Shown here in pieces: positions 40,584 to 47,953 of a stretch of DNA of 64,000 nt; the first letter of the stretch is position 1, and every line of letters begins with the position of its first letter. Source of the stretch: Paractinoplanes ovalisporus. Lineage in GTDB: Bacteria; Actinomycetota; Actinomycetes; Mycobacteriales; Micromonosporaceae. A model generated the notes under the pieces. The model had not been told where the DNA came from and ran no database searches. It worked only from the letters and a program-made list of their open reading frames with translations. The stretch lies in assembly GCF_016834655.1 (NCBI RefSeq), contig NZ_JAENHP010000032.1, positions 33,185-97,184 of the forward strand. Reading direction: 5' to 3'. A program made the position numbers and the translations under genes.

Positions 40584-41377
40584 CCGCGCCAGAGCAGGTC
40601 GGCCACGACGGCCCGGTGGTCGGAGGGGTACACGCCCCCGACCGCCTCGCCGGCGAGCTGGACGCCCTCCACCCGTACGTGCTGATCCTCGCGGCCGGGC
40701 CGGAAGAGGATATGGTCGATGCGCTGGTCGATCATCTGCGGTCCGGCCTCGAGCGGCGCCGACGGATGGGTCGAGGGCAGGGTGACCGCGTCGGCCGGCC
40801 CGTTGCCGGCGCTCCAGGCGTCGACCAGCACGTCGGTCGCGCGCCGCAGCACGGGCGAGCCGACGGCCGCGTTGAGGTCGCCCATCAGCAGCACCGGGCA
40901 GGGGCCGTCGAAGCGGGGGTCGGTGGCGAGGTCGGCCACGAAGGTGCCCTGGGCGATGCGGTCGTCGGTGTAGGGAACGCCGTAGTCGAGGCACGCGGCC
41001 ACGACCGGCAACGGCCCGGCCGGGTGATCGACCCGGACGGTCAGGGCGACCGGGTCCCACTCGCGGTGACGGGCCGGCATGACCAGGCTCTCGTGATCGA
41101 GGATCGGCCACCGGCTCAGCACGGCGATCCCCAGATCGAGGTCGTCCCGCGGGGAGGGCGGGTAGGACGGGGACGCGAAGACGGCGTGCATCTCCAGCGT
41201 CTCGGCCAGCTCGTGGGCCTGGGTCGTGTCCGTGCCGCCCCAGACCTCCTGCAGCGCGACGACGTCGGGGCGGAACCGCTCCAGGGTCGCCCGGATGCCC
41301 GGTTGCCTCTCCTCCCAGTGCGGCCCGAACCGCCACCACAGGTTCCAGGTCAGTGCGCGGACCGTGCTGTCTGCCAT
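40580..41377 (-). CDS. Endonuclease/exonuclease/phosphatase (EEP) family protein
   Basis: 265 residues with the EEP metal-site order: LTWNLWWRFG (Asn), VVALQEVW (Glu metal ligand), PVLLMGDLNA (Asp-x-Asn), QRIDHILFRPG (Asp-His) and YPSDHRAVVADL (terminal Ser-Asp-His). The catalytic set is complete, so a Mg-dependent phosphodiesterase or phosphatase is expected. Its substrate (nucleic acid, lipid or sugar phosphate) cannot be read. No signal peptide is present. It overlaps the MFS stop by 4 bp. Confidence 0.92.
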   Translation of the reverse strand: MADSTVRALTWNLWWRFGPHWEERQPGIRATLERFRPDVVALQEVWGGTDTTQAHELAETLEMHAVFASPSYPPSPRDDLDLGIAVLSRWPILDHESLVMPARHREWDPVALTVRVDHPAGPLPVVAACLDYGVPYTDDRIAQGTFVADLATDPRFDGPCPVLLMGDLNAAVGSPVLRRATDVLVDAWSAGNGPADAVTLPSTHPSAPLEAGPQMIDQRIDHILFRPGREDQHVRVEGVQLAGEAVGGVYPSDHRAVVADLLWRG

Positions 41378-41397
41378 CGATGGAACCTACCGTCGGT

Positions 41398-41952
41398 TCA
41401 CTGCCGGCGCAGCCAGGGCTGCAGCAGACGGGTGATCTGGGGGAGCACCAGGTAGGTCATGATCGGGGTCAGGCAGAGGGTGCTGATCAGCGTGCGCAGC
41501 ACGACGTTGAGGTCGACCAGCAGGTGGTTCAGGGTGAACGCGGCCAGCAGGCTCACCGGGAAGAAGCCCAGCCAGATGGTTACGGCCTGCTTCCAGCGGG
41601 GTGGGGGCTTCGGGGCGGCGGTCTCCACGACTTCGGTGTCGAACCAACCCTCGATTCCCGTACGGCGTTCCGTGCGCGTGTGCTCCACGAAGCCCTCGGC
41701 CGAGGACAGCCACCAGCTCCGCTGCGGGGATTCCTCCCAGTTGCGCAGCGACTTCTCGTCGGAGAAGCGGTAGAGCATGTGCCACTCGTGCGAGCGCTGG
41801 TCGGGGCGGACCCAGCCGGTGCCCAGGAACCCGGGGAAGTCCTCGGCGAGCGTGGTGCCCGCGTTCACCCAGGCGATCATCTCGGCGTTCCGGGACGGGT
41901 CGGCGCGGCGGGTGATCGCGACGGTGACGGCGGGAGACTCCATGTCCCACAT
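41398..41952 (-). CDS. Antibiotic biosynthesis monooxygenase-domain protein with two membrane helices
   Basis: About 184 residues. An ABM-like ferredoxin fold covers AVTVAITRRADPSRNAEMIAWVNAGTTLAEDFPGFLGTGWVRP, then HEWHMLYRFSDEKSLRNWEESPQRSWWL. After EGWFDTEVVETAAPKPPPRWK two hydrophobic helices follow (TIWLGFFPVSLLAAFTLNHLLV and TLISTLCLTPIMTYLVL). This soluble-ABM plus membrane-tail form is common in bacteria with unknown function. ATG 41952 is favoured over 42009; ATG 41943 is possible. It lies 20 bp downstream of the EEP start on the same strand and divergent from the YCF48-like gene. Confidence 0.82.
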   Translation of the reverse strand: MWDMESPAVTVAITRRADPSRNAEMIAWVNAGTTLAEDFPGFLGTGWVRPDQRSHEWHMLYRFSDEKSLRNWEESPQRSWWLSSAEGFVEHTRTERRTGIEGWFDTEVVETAAPKPPPRWKQAVTIWLGFFPVSLLAAFTLNHLLVDLNVVLRTLISTLCLTPIMTYLVLPQITRLLQPWLRRQ

Positions 41953-42026
41953 TGTGGTATCCCCGGGTTTCCGGCGCGCCGCGCTTCCGGTTTCCGTGCC
42001 GTGGCCCACACGGTAAGTTCCGCCGC

Positions 42027-43064
42027 ATGACCTTGCAGCGAAAGTTGTCGATGGCCGTAGCCGCGGTCGCCCTGATCTCCCTGATGCCGGCCCCCGCGTA
42101 CGCCGGGGGCCGTGACCTTGGTTGGCAGCTCACCCCCACCGGCACCGAGGCCCGGTTCCGCGGCCTCGCCCCGGTCAGCGCGAAGACCGCCTGGGTCGCC
42201 GGTTCGGCCGGCACCGTCCTGCGCACCGTCGACGGCGGCCGCAGCTGGGCTTCGGTCGGTCCCGCCGAGGCGGCCGGGCTCGAGTTCCGTGACATCCAGG
42301 CGTTCGACGCGAGCAACGCCGTCGCCCTGACGATCGGCAACGGCCCCGACTCCCGCGTGTACGCGACGGCGGACGGTGGCCGTACGTGGAAAGAGACGTT
42401 CCGCAACGAGGACCCGGTCGCCTTCTACGACTGCATGACGTTCCTCGACCGCCGCCATGGGCTGGCCCTGTCCGACCCGGTGGACGGCAAGTTCCGCATC
42501 CTCGCCACCCGCGACGGCGGCCGCAGCTGGAAGGTCCTGCCCAACGCCGGCATGCCCGCGGCGCTGGAGGGCGAGTTCGCGTTCGCGGCCAGCGGCACCT
42601 GCCTGGTCTCGGCCGGCGGCAAGGCGATGTTCGCCACCGGCGGCGGCGCGTCGGCCCGCGTCTTCACCTCCCGCGACGGCGGCCTGCACTGGTCGGTCAC
42701 CGGCACTCCGGTTCCGAGCGGCCCGAGCGCCGGCATCTACAGCCTGGCCGTACGCCCGTCCGGCGCCGCGATCGCCGTGGGCGGCGACTACACCACTCCG
42801 ACCGCCGCCCCCGACGGCGCCGCCTATCTGCGCGGCCGCACGTGGACCGTCGCCCGCACCGTTCCCGGCGAATACCGCTCGGGCTCGGCCTGGCTGGGTC
42901 ACCTGGCGCTGGCCGTCGGCCCGACCGGCAGCGACCTGTCGACCGACGGCGGCCGCACCTGGAAGCGTTTCGACACCGGCAGTTTCGACGCTGTCGAGTG
43001 CACCGCTTCCGGGGCTTGCTGGGCTTCCGGCGAGAAGGGTCGCGTGGCCCGTTTGGCGCGTTAG
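42027..43064 (+). CDS. Secreted YCF48/BNR-repeat beta-propeller protein
   Basis: 345 residues. A Sec signal peptide ends near residue 26 (LISLMPAPAYAG). The mature protein consists of YCF48/sialidase-like blades with repeated Asp-box motifs DGGRSW (twice), DGGRTW (twice) and DGGLHW, plus connecting FRGLAPVSAKTAWVAG and FDASNAVALTIG segments. It matches bacterial 'oxidoreductase' or photosystem-II-assembly-like propellers, whose role outside phototrophs is unclear. Sialidase active-site Arg residues are not evident, so enzymatic activity is doubtful. It overlaps the convergent 43061 gene by 4 bp. Confidence 0.88.
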   Translation: MTLQRKLSMAVAAVALISLMPAPAYAGGRDLGWQLTPTGTEARFRGLAPVSAKTAWVAGSAGTVLRTVDGGRSWASVGPAEAAGLEFRDIQAFDASNAVALTIGNGPDSRVYATADGGRTWKETFRNEDPVAFYDCMTFLDRRHGLALSDPVDGKFRILATRDGGRSWKVLPNAGMPAALEGEFAFAASGTCLVSAGGKAMFATGGGASARVFTSRDGGLHWSVTGTPVPSGPSAGIYSLAVRPSGAAIAVGGDYTTPTAAPDGAAYLRGRTWTVARTVPGEYRSGSAWLGHLALAVGPTGSDLSTDGGRTWKRFDTGSFDAVECTASGACWASGEKGRVARLAR

Positions 43065-43384
43065 GACATTTCCGGCGTTTCGGTTTCGTCGCTCCAACGC
43101 CACCAAGCCTCGTCACCATCGAGGTGAAGCAGAAACTCCGGGACGTCGTGACCCTCCGGACAGCGCAGGGTCACGACGCTCCGGAGCTCGTCGTAGGCTT
43201 TTTCCCAGGCCTCGGGGTCATCGTCGAGCAGCCGCAACTCGTCGGCGAACAGCGGCCGCAACTCGGCCAGCCCCGCCCGTGCCTCGACCCGTGCGTAAAG
43301 CCACGGAAAGTCGCCGTCGGTCACCACCAGCTCGGCCAGAAGCTCCCCGTCGGCCTGCCGATGCAACGTCCAGGTGCCGTTCAA
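43061..43384 (-). CDS. Small hypothetical protein
   Basis: 107 residues, acidic and soluble. MNGTWTLHRQADGELLAELVVTDGDFPWLYARVEAR looks like two beta strands, followed by AGLAELRPLFADELRLLDDDPEAWEKAYDELRSVVTLRCPEG and HLDGDEAWWRWSD. Similar short proteins occur in actinomycetes, but I cannot name a family. Its start overlaps the OsmC-like stop by 4 bp (43381-43384), so the two genes form a coupled pair read from 43761. Confidence 0.72.
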   Translation of the reverse strand: MNGTWTLHRQADGELLAELVVTDGDFPWLYARVEARAGLAELRPLFADELRLLDDDPEAWEKAYDELRSVVTLRCPEGHDVPEFLLHLDGDEAWWRWSDETETPEMS

Positions 43385-43761
43385 CCGCGTCGCACCGCGG
43401 CCCCCGCGCGGATCGCCCGCGGAATCTCGGCAACCTCGTCAACCCGGTCCAGAAGCGCACGCTGCTCCTCCGCCGAGGCCGTCGTGTCGAGCTCCACCTC
43501 GTACGCGATTCCGGTCGAGACCCAGCTGCCGCTGTCGAACCCGCCCGACGCCGTCACGCGGACCCCGTCGAGCCGCAGACCGAGCGCGTGGGCTTCACGG
43601 TAGAGATCGTTGAGCACACAGCCGGCGGTGGCCAGATGCAGAAGGTGGGCGCCCGTGAAGTCGGCTTGGACAGTGACGCCCTCGTCGGTCCACCGGTGCG
43701 CGAACAGCACGCCGTCACCCCGGTATGTGCCGGCCCCGACCACAACTGCGAATCCGTCCAC
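43381..43761 (-). CDS. OsmC-family protein
   Basis: 126 residues with the OsmC order: VTVQADFTGAHLLHLATAGCVLNDLYREAHALGLRLDGVRVTASGGFD, where the C of TAGCVLND corresponds to the second redox Cys (usually 'C...N.l'), and a C-terminal beta strand SGSWVSTGIAYEVELDT. The first peroxidatic Cys of thiol-peroxidase members is not evident, so peroxidase function is uncertain. GTG 43761 follows GAGGG at six bases. It is translationally coupled to the small protein at 43061. Confidence 0.82.
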   Translation of the reverse strand: MDGFAVVVGAGTYRGDGVLFAHRWTDEGVTVQADFTGAHLLHLATAGCVLNDLYREAHALGLRLDGVRVTASGGFDSGSWVSTGIAYEVELDTTASAEEQRALLDRVDEVAEIPRAIRAGAAVRRG

Positions 43762-44114
43762 CGGTCGCCCTCTCTTCTGTCGCGGGGCCCTGGTCGCTGA
43801 GGCCTTGGTTGTTGGCCCTAGCCGCTGGAGCCTCTGTCGCTGAAGCCCTAGGAGCGCCCCAACCCCATAACCCGCCCTCCCAGGGGGCCTCCGCCACAGC
43901 CGCATTGTTTCGCGTATGGCCGATCTTCGCGGGCGGCCCTGTGGACAACAACTTAGAACTGTGGACAACGGTTCTCCCCCTCGCCACGAGGGGCAGAATG
44001 GGTGGTCTCGTCCGCCCGTTCGTCTACACCCACGCCAAACGCCGCCGCGACGTGGCGTCCAGCGGTACCCCGCGTTCGGTCTTCTCGACTGGGCTTCATG
44101 GCTACGCTCGAGGC
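43762..44114. other. Non-coding 0.35-kb stretch with DnaA-box-like sites
   Basis: No gene is supported here. The left part is C/T-rich with repeated GGCCCTGGTCGCTGAGG-like words. The centre carries two TGTGGACAA sites and a short hairpin (CCCCTCG/CGAGGGG at 43977-43993). The right part leads into the 44115 gene. Confidence 0.5.
43940..43968 (-). promoter_or_regulatory. Two DnaA-box-like TTGTCCACA sites
   Basis: TGTGGACAA at 43940-43948 and 43960-43968 is the complement of TTGTCCACA, the high-GC actinobacterial DnaA box. Both lie in the same orientation, 20 bp (about two helical turns) apart, within identical 11-bp words CTGTGGACAAC. No dnaA, dnaN or recF gene is nearby. Confidence 0.45.
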
Positions 44115-44819
44115 GTGTCTTTGGTGCGAGTTCTTCAGGATGAAGAACATTGGCCGCACTTCAGCACGATCGTGGTGACCGAGGGCTTCGGCTCGGACGA
44201 TGATCTTCTGGACTGGCCCGAAGGGCCGGATGACTTCGGCTTCGATGTCGGCTTCGGCACCGCTGGACGGGCCGGCACCGGATGGCTCTGGATCACGGCC
44301 GGCGACGGACCGCACCACGTGACCCTGGAGGTGCACGACGCGGCGCCGGGGATCCCGGGAGCCGAATGGCCGCAGGTTTGGGAGACTCCGTATCGATCGG
44401 TCACAGGATCTGTGGGCCTGTCGACCATGACGGACGGTCCGGCGCGCGAAACGGTCGACCTCCAAGGCCGAGGCGCTTACCGGCTCCAGGTGTGCAGCCG
44501 CTGGGACGGTGACAGTGGAGTGTGGTCATTGCGCTGGTGGCCCTGCTCGCCAGAGGAACCCCCGCGCTGGATACGACGCGGGTCCGATCAATACGCGACA
44601 CCCAAAGCCCTCGCCGAAGACGTCGCCGCCCTCATTGCCTGGTCACCCCGACGCCGGGTCACGTGTACCACCGCCGAACTCGCCGATCGGCTCGCTCTCG
44701 CACCGACCGATATGCGGACAGCCGTCAACCTCGCAGTCCGCAGCGGCTGGATCAATCTTGACGGGTCCCTGCACGGCGACACCGCCGTAACGGTGCACCT
44801 CTCACGGCAAGTCAGCTAA
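44115..44819 (+). CDS. Actinobacterial hypothetical protein with C-terminal wHTH-like segment
   Basis: 234 residues, soluble. The N-terminal two thirds looks like a beta-sandwich: FSTIVVTEGFG, HHVTLEVHDAAPGIPGAEWPQVWETPYRS, GAYRLQVCSRWDGD. The pattern EVHD...EW..VWE.P...YRL.VC is shared loosely with the 35479 protein. The C-terminal RRVTCTTAELADRLALAPTDMRTAVNLAVRSGWINLDG looks like a winged helix. The frame is open upstream to 43725, so the start is uncertain: GTG 44115 or 44124, or ATG 43998. It lies immediately upstream of a truncated copy of its relative's gene. Confidence 0.6.
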   Translation: MSLVRVLQDEEHWPHFSTIVVTEGFGSDDDLLDWPEGPDDFGFDVGFGTAGRAGTGWLWITAGDGPHHVTLEVHDAAPGIPGAEWPQVWETPYRSVTGSVGLSTMTDGPARETVDLQGRGAYRLQVCSRWDGDSGVWSLRWWPCSPEEPPRWIRRGSDQYATPKALAEDVAALIAWSPRRRVTCTTAELADRLALAPTDMRTAVNLAVRSGWINLDGSLHGDTAVTVHLSRQVS

Positions 44820-44841
44820 GGCACGAACCCGACCCGCGCGC

Positions 44842-44972
44842 AAATGGTCTTCCATCGCGTAGGGGCCGTCGAAGCTGGTCACGTAGACCTGGCCGTACGC
44901 GATCGGAACCGGCCCGTCGAAGAGAACCCGCATCAACCGATCGTGCCACCGGCCCGGCCCGCGCCAGGACAG
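44842..44972 (-). pseudogene. Truncated duplicate of the 35479-36210 gene (copy B of 131-bp repeat)
   Basis: Reading the minus strand gives GPGRWHDRLMRVLFDGPVP, then AYGQVYVTSFDGPYAMEDH, nearly identical to the intact gene's N terminus. Similarity stops sharply at both ends (44842 and 44972). An open frame runs 45074-44802 but only this middle part is related to anything. It looks like a short segmental copy rather than a functional gene. Confidence 0.8.
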
Positions 44973-45183
44973 CCCGCATCGCTCATGGCCCGTTCTGGGT
45001 TGATCAGCCCCATTTCCATTGAACGCTGACACAGCTGACACGCGCGGTCGGCGGCACGTCCGGATGCCGACCAAAGGTGATCAACAAGCATTGTCGATCT
45101 CTCCCTTGATCGCCGATTCCAGCGTCGCGAGTCGCCTCCGGGCCTAGCCTCGATAGGCGAACAGCCTGGAGGGCGGGGGAAAC

Positions 45184-45804
45184 ATGCGTCGTGTGGTGCG
45201 ATACGAACCGGCCGGTCGGGCGATCGACGCGCCGGTGACCAAGCTGGGCGGAGAGCCGACCTGGCTCCAAGAACCGCAGTGGCCGCTGTCTCGGTCACGG
45301 AAGCGGCCGATGCCGTTCATCGGACAGTTTCGCCTGGATGACGGGGCCGACGAGCCTCGCTTGGCGTACGTCTTCATGTCCGATCTCTTCATCTTCGACA
45401 TGGAAGACGAAGAAGCCGCCGGTGAGGACATGGATGACGACGAGGACGAGATCGACTACGCCATCGACGATACGTTCGCGCCCGATGGAGGGGAAAATGC
45501 CGTCATCATCCAGCCCGGTGGTCTGGTCCCGCCCTTCGTGATGGTGCAAGGCCAACGAACCGGACCGTCATTCACCGAGGACCACCTGCCCGTTGATGAC
45601 GAGCCAACCGGGGATGACTCACCGTGGGAGTTCCTGGGCGGCGAACCTGTGTGGCTTCAGGGCCCGGATTCGCCTGGCCCCGGATGGCGACTGGTCGGGC
45701 AGCTGACCGACCGGCTCGGGCACAACTTCGGAGATGGCGGTATTGCGTATGTCTTCGTCTCCCCGGACGGCACGGAGGGACGCTTCCTCTGGCAATGCCA
45801 CTGA
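45184..45804 (+). CDS. DUF1963/YwqG-like protein
   Basis: 206 residues with two related halves. KLGGEPTWLQEPQWPLSRSRKRPMPFIGQFRLD (20-52) is the YwqG-type 'GG.P.W.....WP....pm.fiaQ..l' block, followed by RLAYVFMSDLFIFD. The second half repeats it as FLGGEPVWLQGPDSPGPGWRLVGQLTDRL and GIAYVFVSPDGTEGRFLWQCH. A very acidic stretch lies between (EDEEAAGEDMDDDEDEIDY). YwqG-like proteins occur near toxin immunity loci in some bacteria, but no toxin is visible here. Function unknown. Confidence 0.75.
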   Translation: MRRVVRYEPAGRAIDAPVTKLGGEPTWLQEPQWPLSRSRKRPMPFIGQFRLDDGADEPRLAYVFMSDLFIFDMEDEEAAGEDMDDDEDEIDYAIDDTFAPDGGENAVIIQPGGLVPPFVMVQGQRTGPSFTEDHLPVDDEPTGDDSPWEFLGGEPVWLQGPDSPGPGWRLVGQLTDRLGHNFGDGGIAYVFVSPDGTEGRFLWQCH

Positions 45805-46074
45805 CCCAGGTCACACCGCCCCGGTCGGGGAACGGCTCTGCCGCGAACTCAAGTGTGCGAGCCTGACCGCGCCGTAGGTCGAATCCATGGGCGGCGAGAT
45901 CCCGAAGATGCCGCGAGGCGCGACGGTCGAGACGACCATGCACGCGTGGGTCCCCGATCACGCGGTCTGCAACCGCGGCGGAACTGCGAGTCGGACGCGA
46001 AGCTTGGACCTGGTCGGGGTCGGCTAGGGATTGTCTTGGTCGGACTTTTACACGACCAGGTCGGCGGGGAGGCT
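45805..46074. other. Spacer without a supported gene
   Basis: A 46-codon frame from ATG 45887 to 46027 exists but shows no family features or ribosome-binding site. Nothing else was recognised. Confidence 0.4.
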
Positions 46075-46586
46075 TCAGTGTGCGGCGTCGGAGTCGGGGC
46101 GGACCGTGAGACTGGAGTAACGGCCCTCAGTTGTCTTCAGGCAGAAAGACTTTCCTGGCTTCCAGTATGAGTCTTCGGGCTGGCCGTAATTGGTGAACGC
46201 GAGGCAGTCCTCGTAACTCGGCGGGTGATTGCCGAAGTACCCGATTCCGCCTGGTGAATACATCAGCATGTGGCCGGCGTAAATTCGAAATCCTTTCCGT
46301 CGACTTTCTCGCTGACCCGCCAGTCCGGAAGGTCGGAATCGAGATCACCCTCGACGTAGTCGCCGAAGACGGGGCCGCCTTGGCGCTTGATCTGCCCGGC
46401 GACGCTCTGCGTGGTCTCTTGCACGGCGGGCGTTGCCGGTTGTGCGGTCGGGACGCGGTCCGGCTGCTCGGTGACTGGTCGCACGGTAGGAGTCGATTGC
46501 GCTGTTTTCGAGTCCTCATGCGCCTGGATGCCGAAGTAGATTGTCGCCGCCAAGCTGAACAAGCCGATTATCGTGCCCGCCGACAT
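46075..46586 (-). pseudogene. Frameshifted membrane-anchored secreted protein
   Basis: Two minus-strand frames fit together as one protein. The first (46586-46263) has a membrane helix (TIIGLFSLAATIYFGIQAHED), a Pro/Thr/Gln-rich linker and VFGDYVEGDLDSDLPDWRVSEKVDGKDFEFTPA before a stop. The second (46269-46075) continues as MLMYSPGGIGYFGNHPPSYEDCLAFTNYG, then YWKPGKSFCLKTTEGRYSSLTVRPDSDAAH. The ending 'G..fClkT.eGRys.l.V' is the usual C terminus of this actinobacterial membrane-anchored group. A single-base change near 46269-46280 separates them (mutation or base-call error). Function unknown. Confidence 0.68.
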
Positions 46587-46686
46587 GGTCGCGCCGCGGA
46601 TTGGTAATAGTCGTGGCGACTGCAGTCAGGGACCGCGGAGAAGATCGAAAGCGGCCGGAATGTAAATGGTGTGCCGGTCGAGGTTC

Positions 46687-47793
46687 CTACGGTCGCGGAC
46701 CGGCTGGAGTGTCCCGGTGGTTCCTTGCCTCGGAGCGGAACGCCGGGGCCATCGGCAACGGCTCGTTGCCCCAACGCTCGATCAAGACGGCCCGCAAACT
46801 GGTGGCGACTGCGGCCAGGGCGGGGGAATCGGAGCGGGAGGCGGGGGTCTGCAGGCGGTTGAGGATCTGGGAACGGCGGGTGGGCATCTGTTTGCGGGGG
46901 TCGGCCGGTGGTGGGTCGTCGGCCAGGGCGCGGGGGAGGAACCAGGCGGTTGTCATGACGGCCCAGACCGTGTGGGCGGCCTCGATGTCGGCGCGGAAGG
47001 TGGGCGACGTCGCCCACGGGATAGTGGCCTCCTGCTGGTAGTGGCTCAGGGTCTGTTCGCTGACCGGAACCGGCAGGCGCCACGAGCACCAGCATGACGG
47101 CCACGGGACGGTCAAGTAGGCGACGTCCCAGGCGGGGTGCTGCCACTGGGCGGCCTCGAAGTCGATCAGGATCTGGCCCTGGGGGGTGGCGATGTTGTTG
47201 TCGGGGCAGGTGTCGCCGGGGGAGAGGATGGCGGGGCCGGTGGCCAGGCTTGCGTGCAGGGTGCGCAGCTCGGTCCAGGCCTCGGGCGGTACGGGGACGC
47301 CTAGTTGCTCGCAATGAGCATCGAGTTCGGTCGTTGCGGCGTCGAGTTCGTCGGCGAGGACCGTGGTCGGCTGGTCGGTGCGTGCGGCCAGGGCGGTACG
47401 GAACGCGTCGCCTCGGGTGGCGGTGACGGTGTGCAGACGGGCCAGGGCCTGCGCCCAGCGGTGGAGGGCGGCTCGGGCGGCGGTGGGGTCGGTGTCGAGC
47501 AGGTCGTCGGCGACGCTGGGGCCGGTGCCGGCGTCGGAGAGCACTACCGTCGGCGGTTGCGTGCTTTCGAGCAGCAGCCGCGGGGCGGGTGCGTCGGGCG
47601 GCAACACGCTCAGCGCGGCCGCCTCTCGGGCGAAGCCGCCGCCGTTGCCGAGGAAGCGCTTGACGATCACCGTGGTGTCCGCGGTCCGGACCCGGTGGAC
47701 GCTCGATCGGCTGCTGCCGCCGAGTTCACCGAGCACCTCGACGTCCTCGCCGATCAACTGTCGCAGCTCGCCCAACTCGCCCCGGTCGTCCAT
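46687..47793 (-). CDS. Aminoglycoside phosphotransferase (APH)-fold protein with altered Brenner motif
   Basis: 368 residues. The N lobe has ELGGSSRSSVHRVRTADTTVIVKRFLGNG (nucleotide loop and Lys) and EAAALSVLP. The C lobe has AILSPGDTCPDNNIATPQGQILIDFEAAQWQHPAWDVAYL. APH enzymes carry H-G-D-x4-N here; this protein has P-G-D-T-C-P-D-N, so Asp and Asn remain but the His is Pro, and the metal Asp is in IDFE. Kinase activity is possible but reduced or altered function should be considered. ATG 47793 is chosen; upstream sequence is low-complexity GGT/GGC and not homologous. It is divergent from the penicillin acylase gene. Confidence 0.82.
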   Translation of the reverse strand: MDDRGELGELRQLIGEDVEVLGELGGSSRSSVHRVRTADTTVIVKRFLGNGGGFAREAAALSVLPPDAPAPRLLLESTQPPTVVLSDAGTGPSVADDLLDTDPTAARAALHRWAQALARLHTVTATRGDAFRTALAARTDQPTTVLADELDAATTELDAHCEQLGVPVPPEAWTELRTLHASLATGPAILSPGDTCPDNNIATPQGQILIDFEAAQWQHPAWDVAYLTVPWPSCWCSWRLPVPVSEQTLSHYQQEATIPWATSPTFRADIEAAHTVWAVMTTAWFLPRALADDPPPADPRKQMPTRRSQILNRLQTPASRSDSPALAAVATSLRAVLIERWGNEPLPMAPAFRSEARNHRDTPAGPRP

Positions 47794-47953
47794 CCGGCGA
47801 TGATCGCAGAACACTTGGTGGCGGCAGATCGCGTGGTGGCGGCGGTGGTGGACCGCGGTGGTGACGGAACCGTGACGGCGGTGGAACGCGTGGTGTCGCC
47901 GAACGGGAGGGAACCGGGTCGCCGTGGGTGGGGGTGAACGGTAAGGATGGGGG

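Noticed and set aside
43762..44114. A chromosomal replication origin
   Set aside because: Only two DnaA boxes are present, without an A+T-rich unwinding region or dnaA/dnaN genes; actinomycete oriC has many more boxes.
44802..45074. A 90-codon gene at copy B of the duplication
   Set aside because: Only the 131-bp duplicated middle is related to a protein; both ends are unrelated sequence and no start signal is present.
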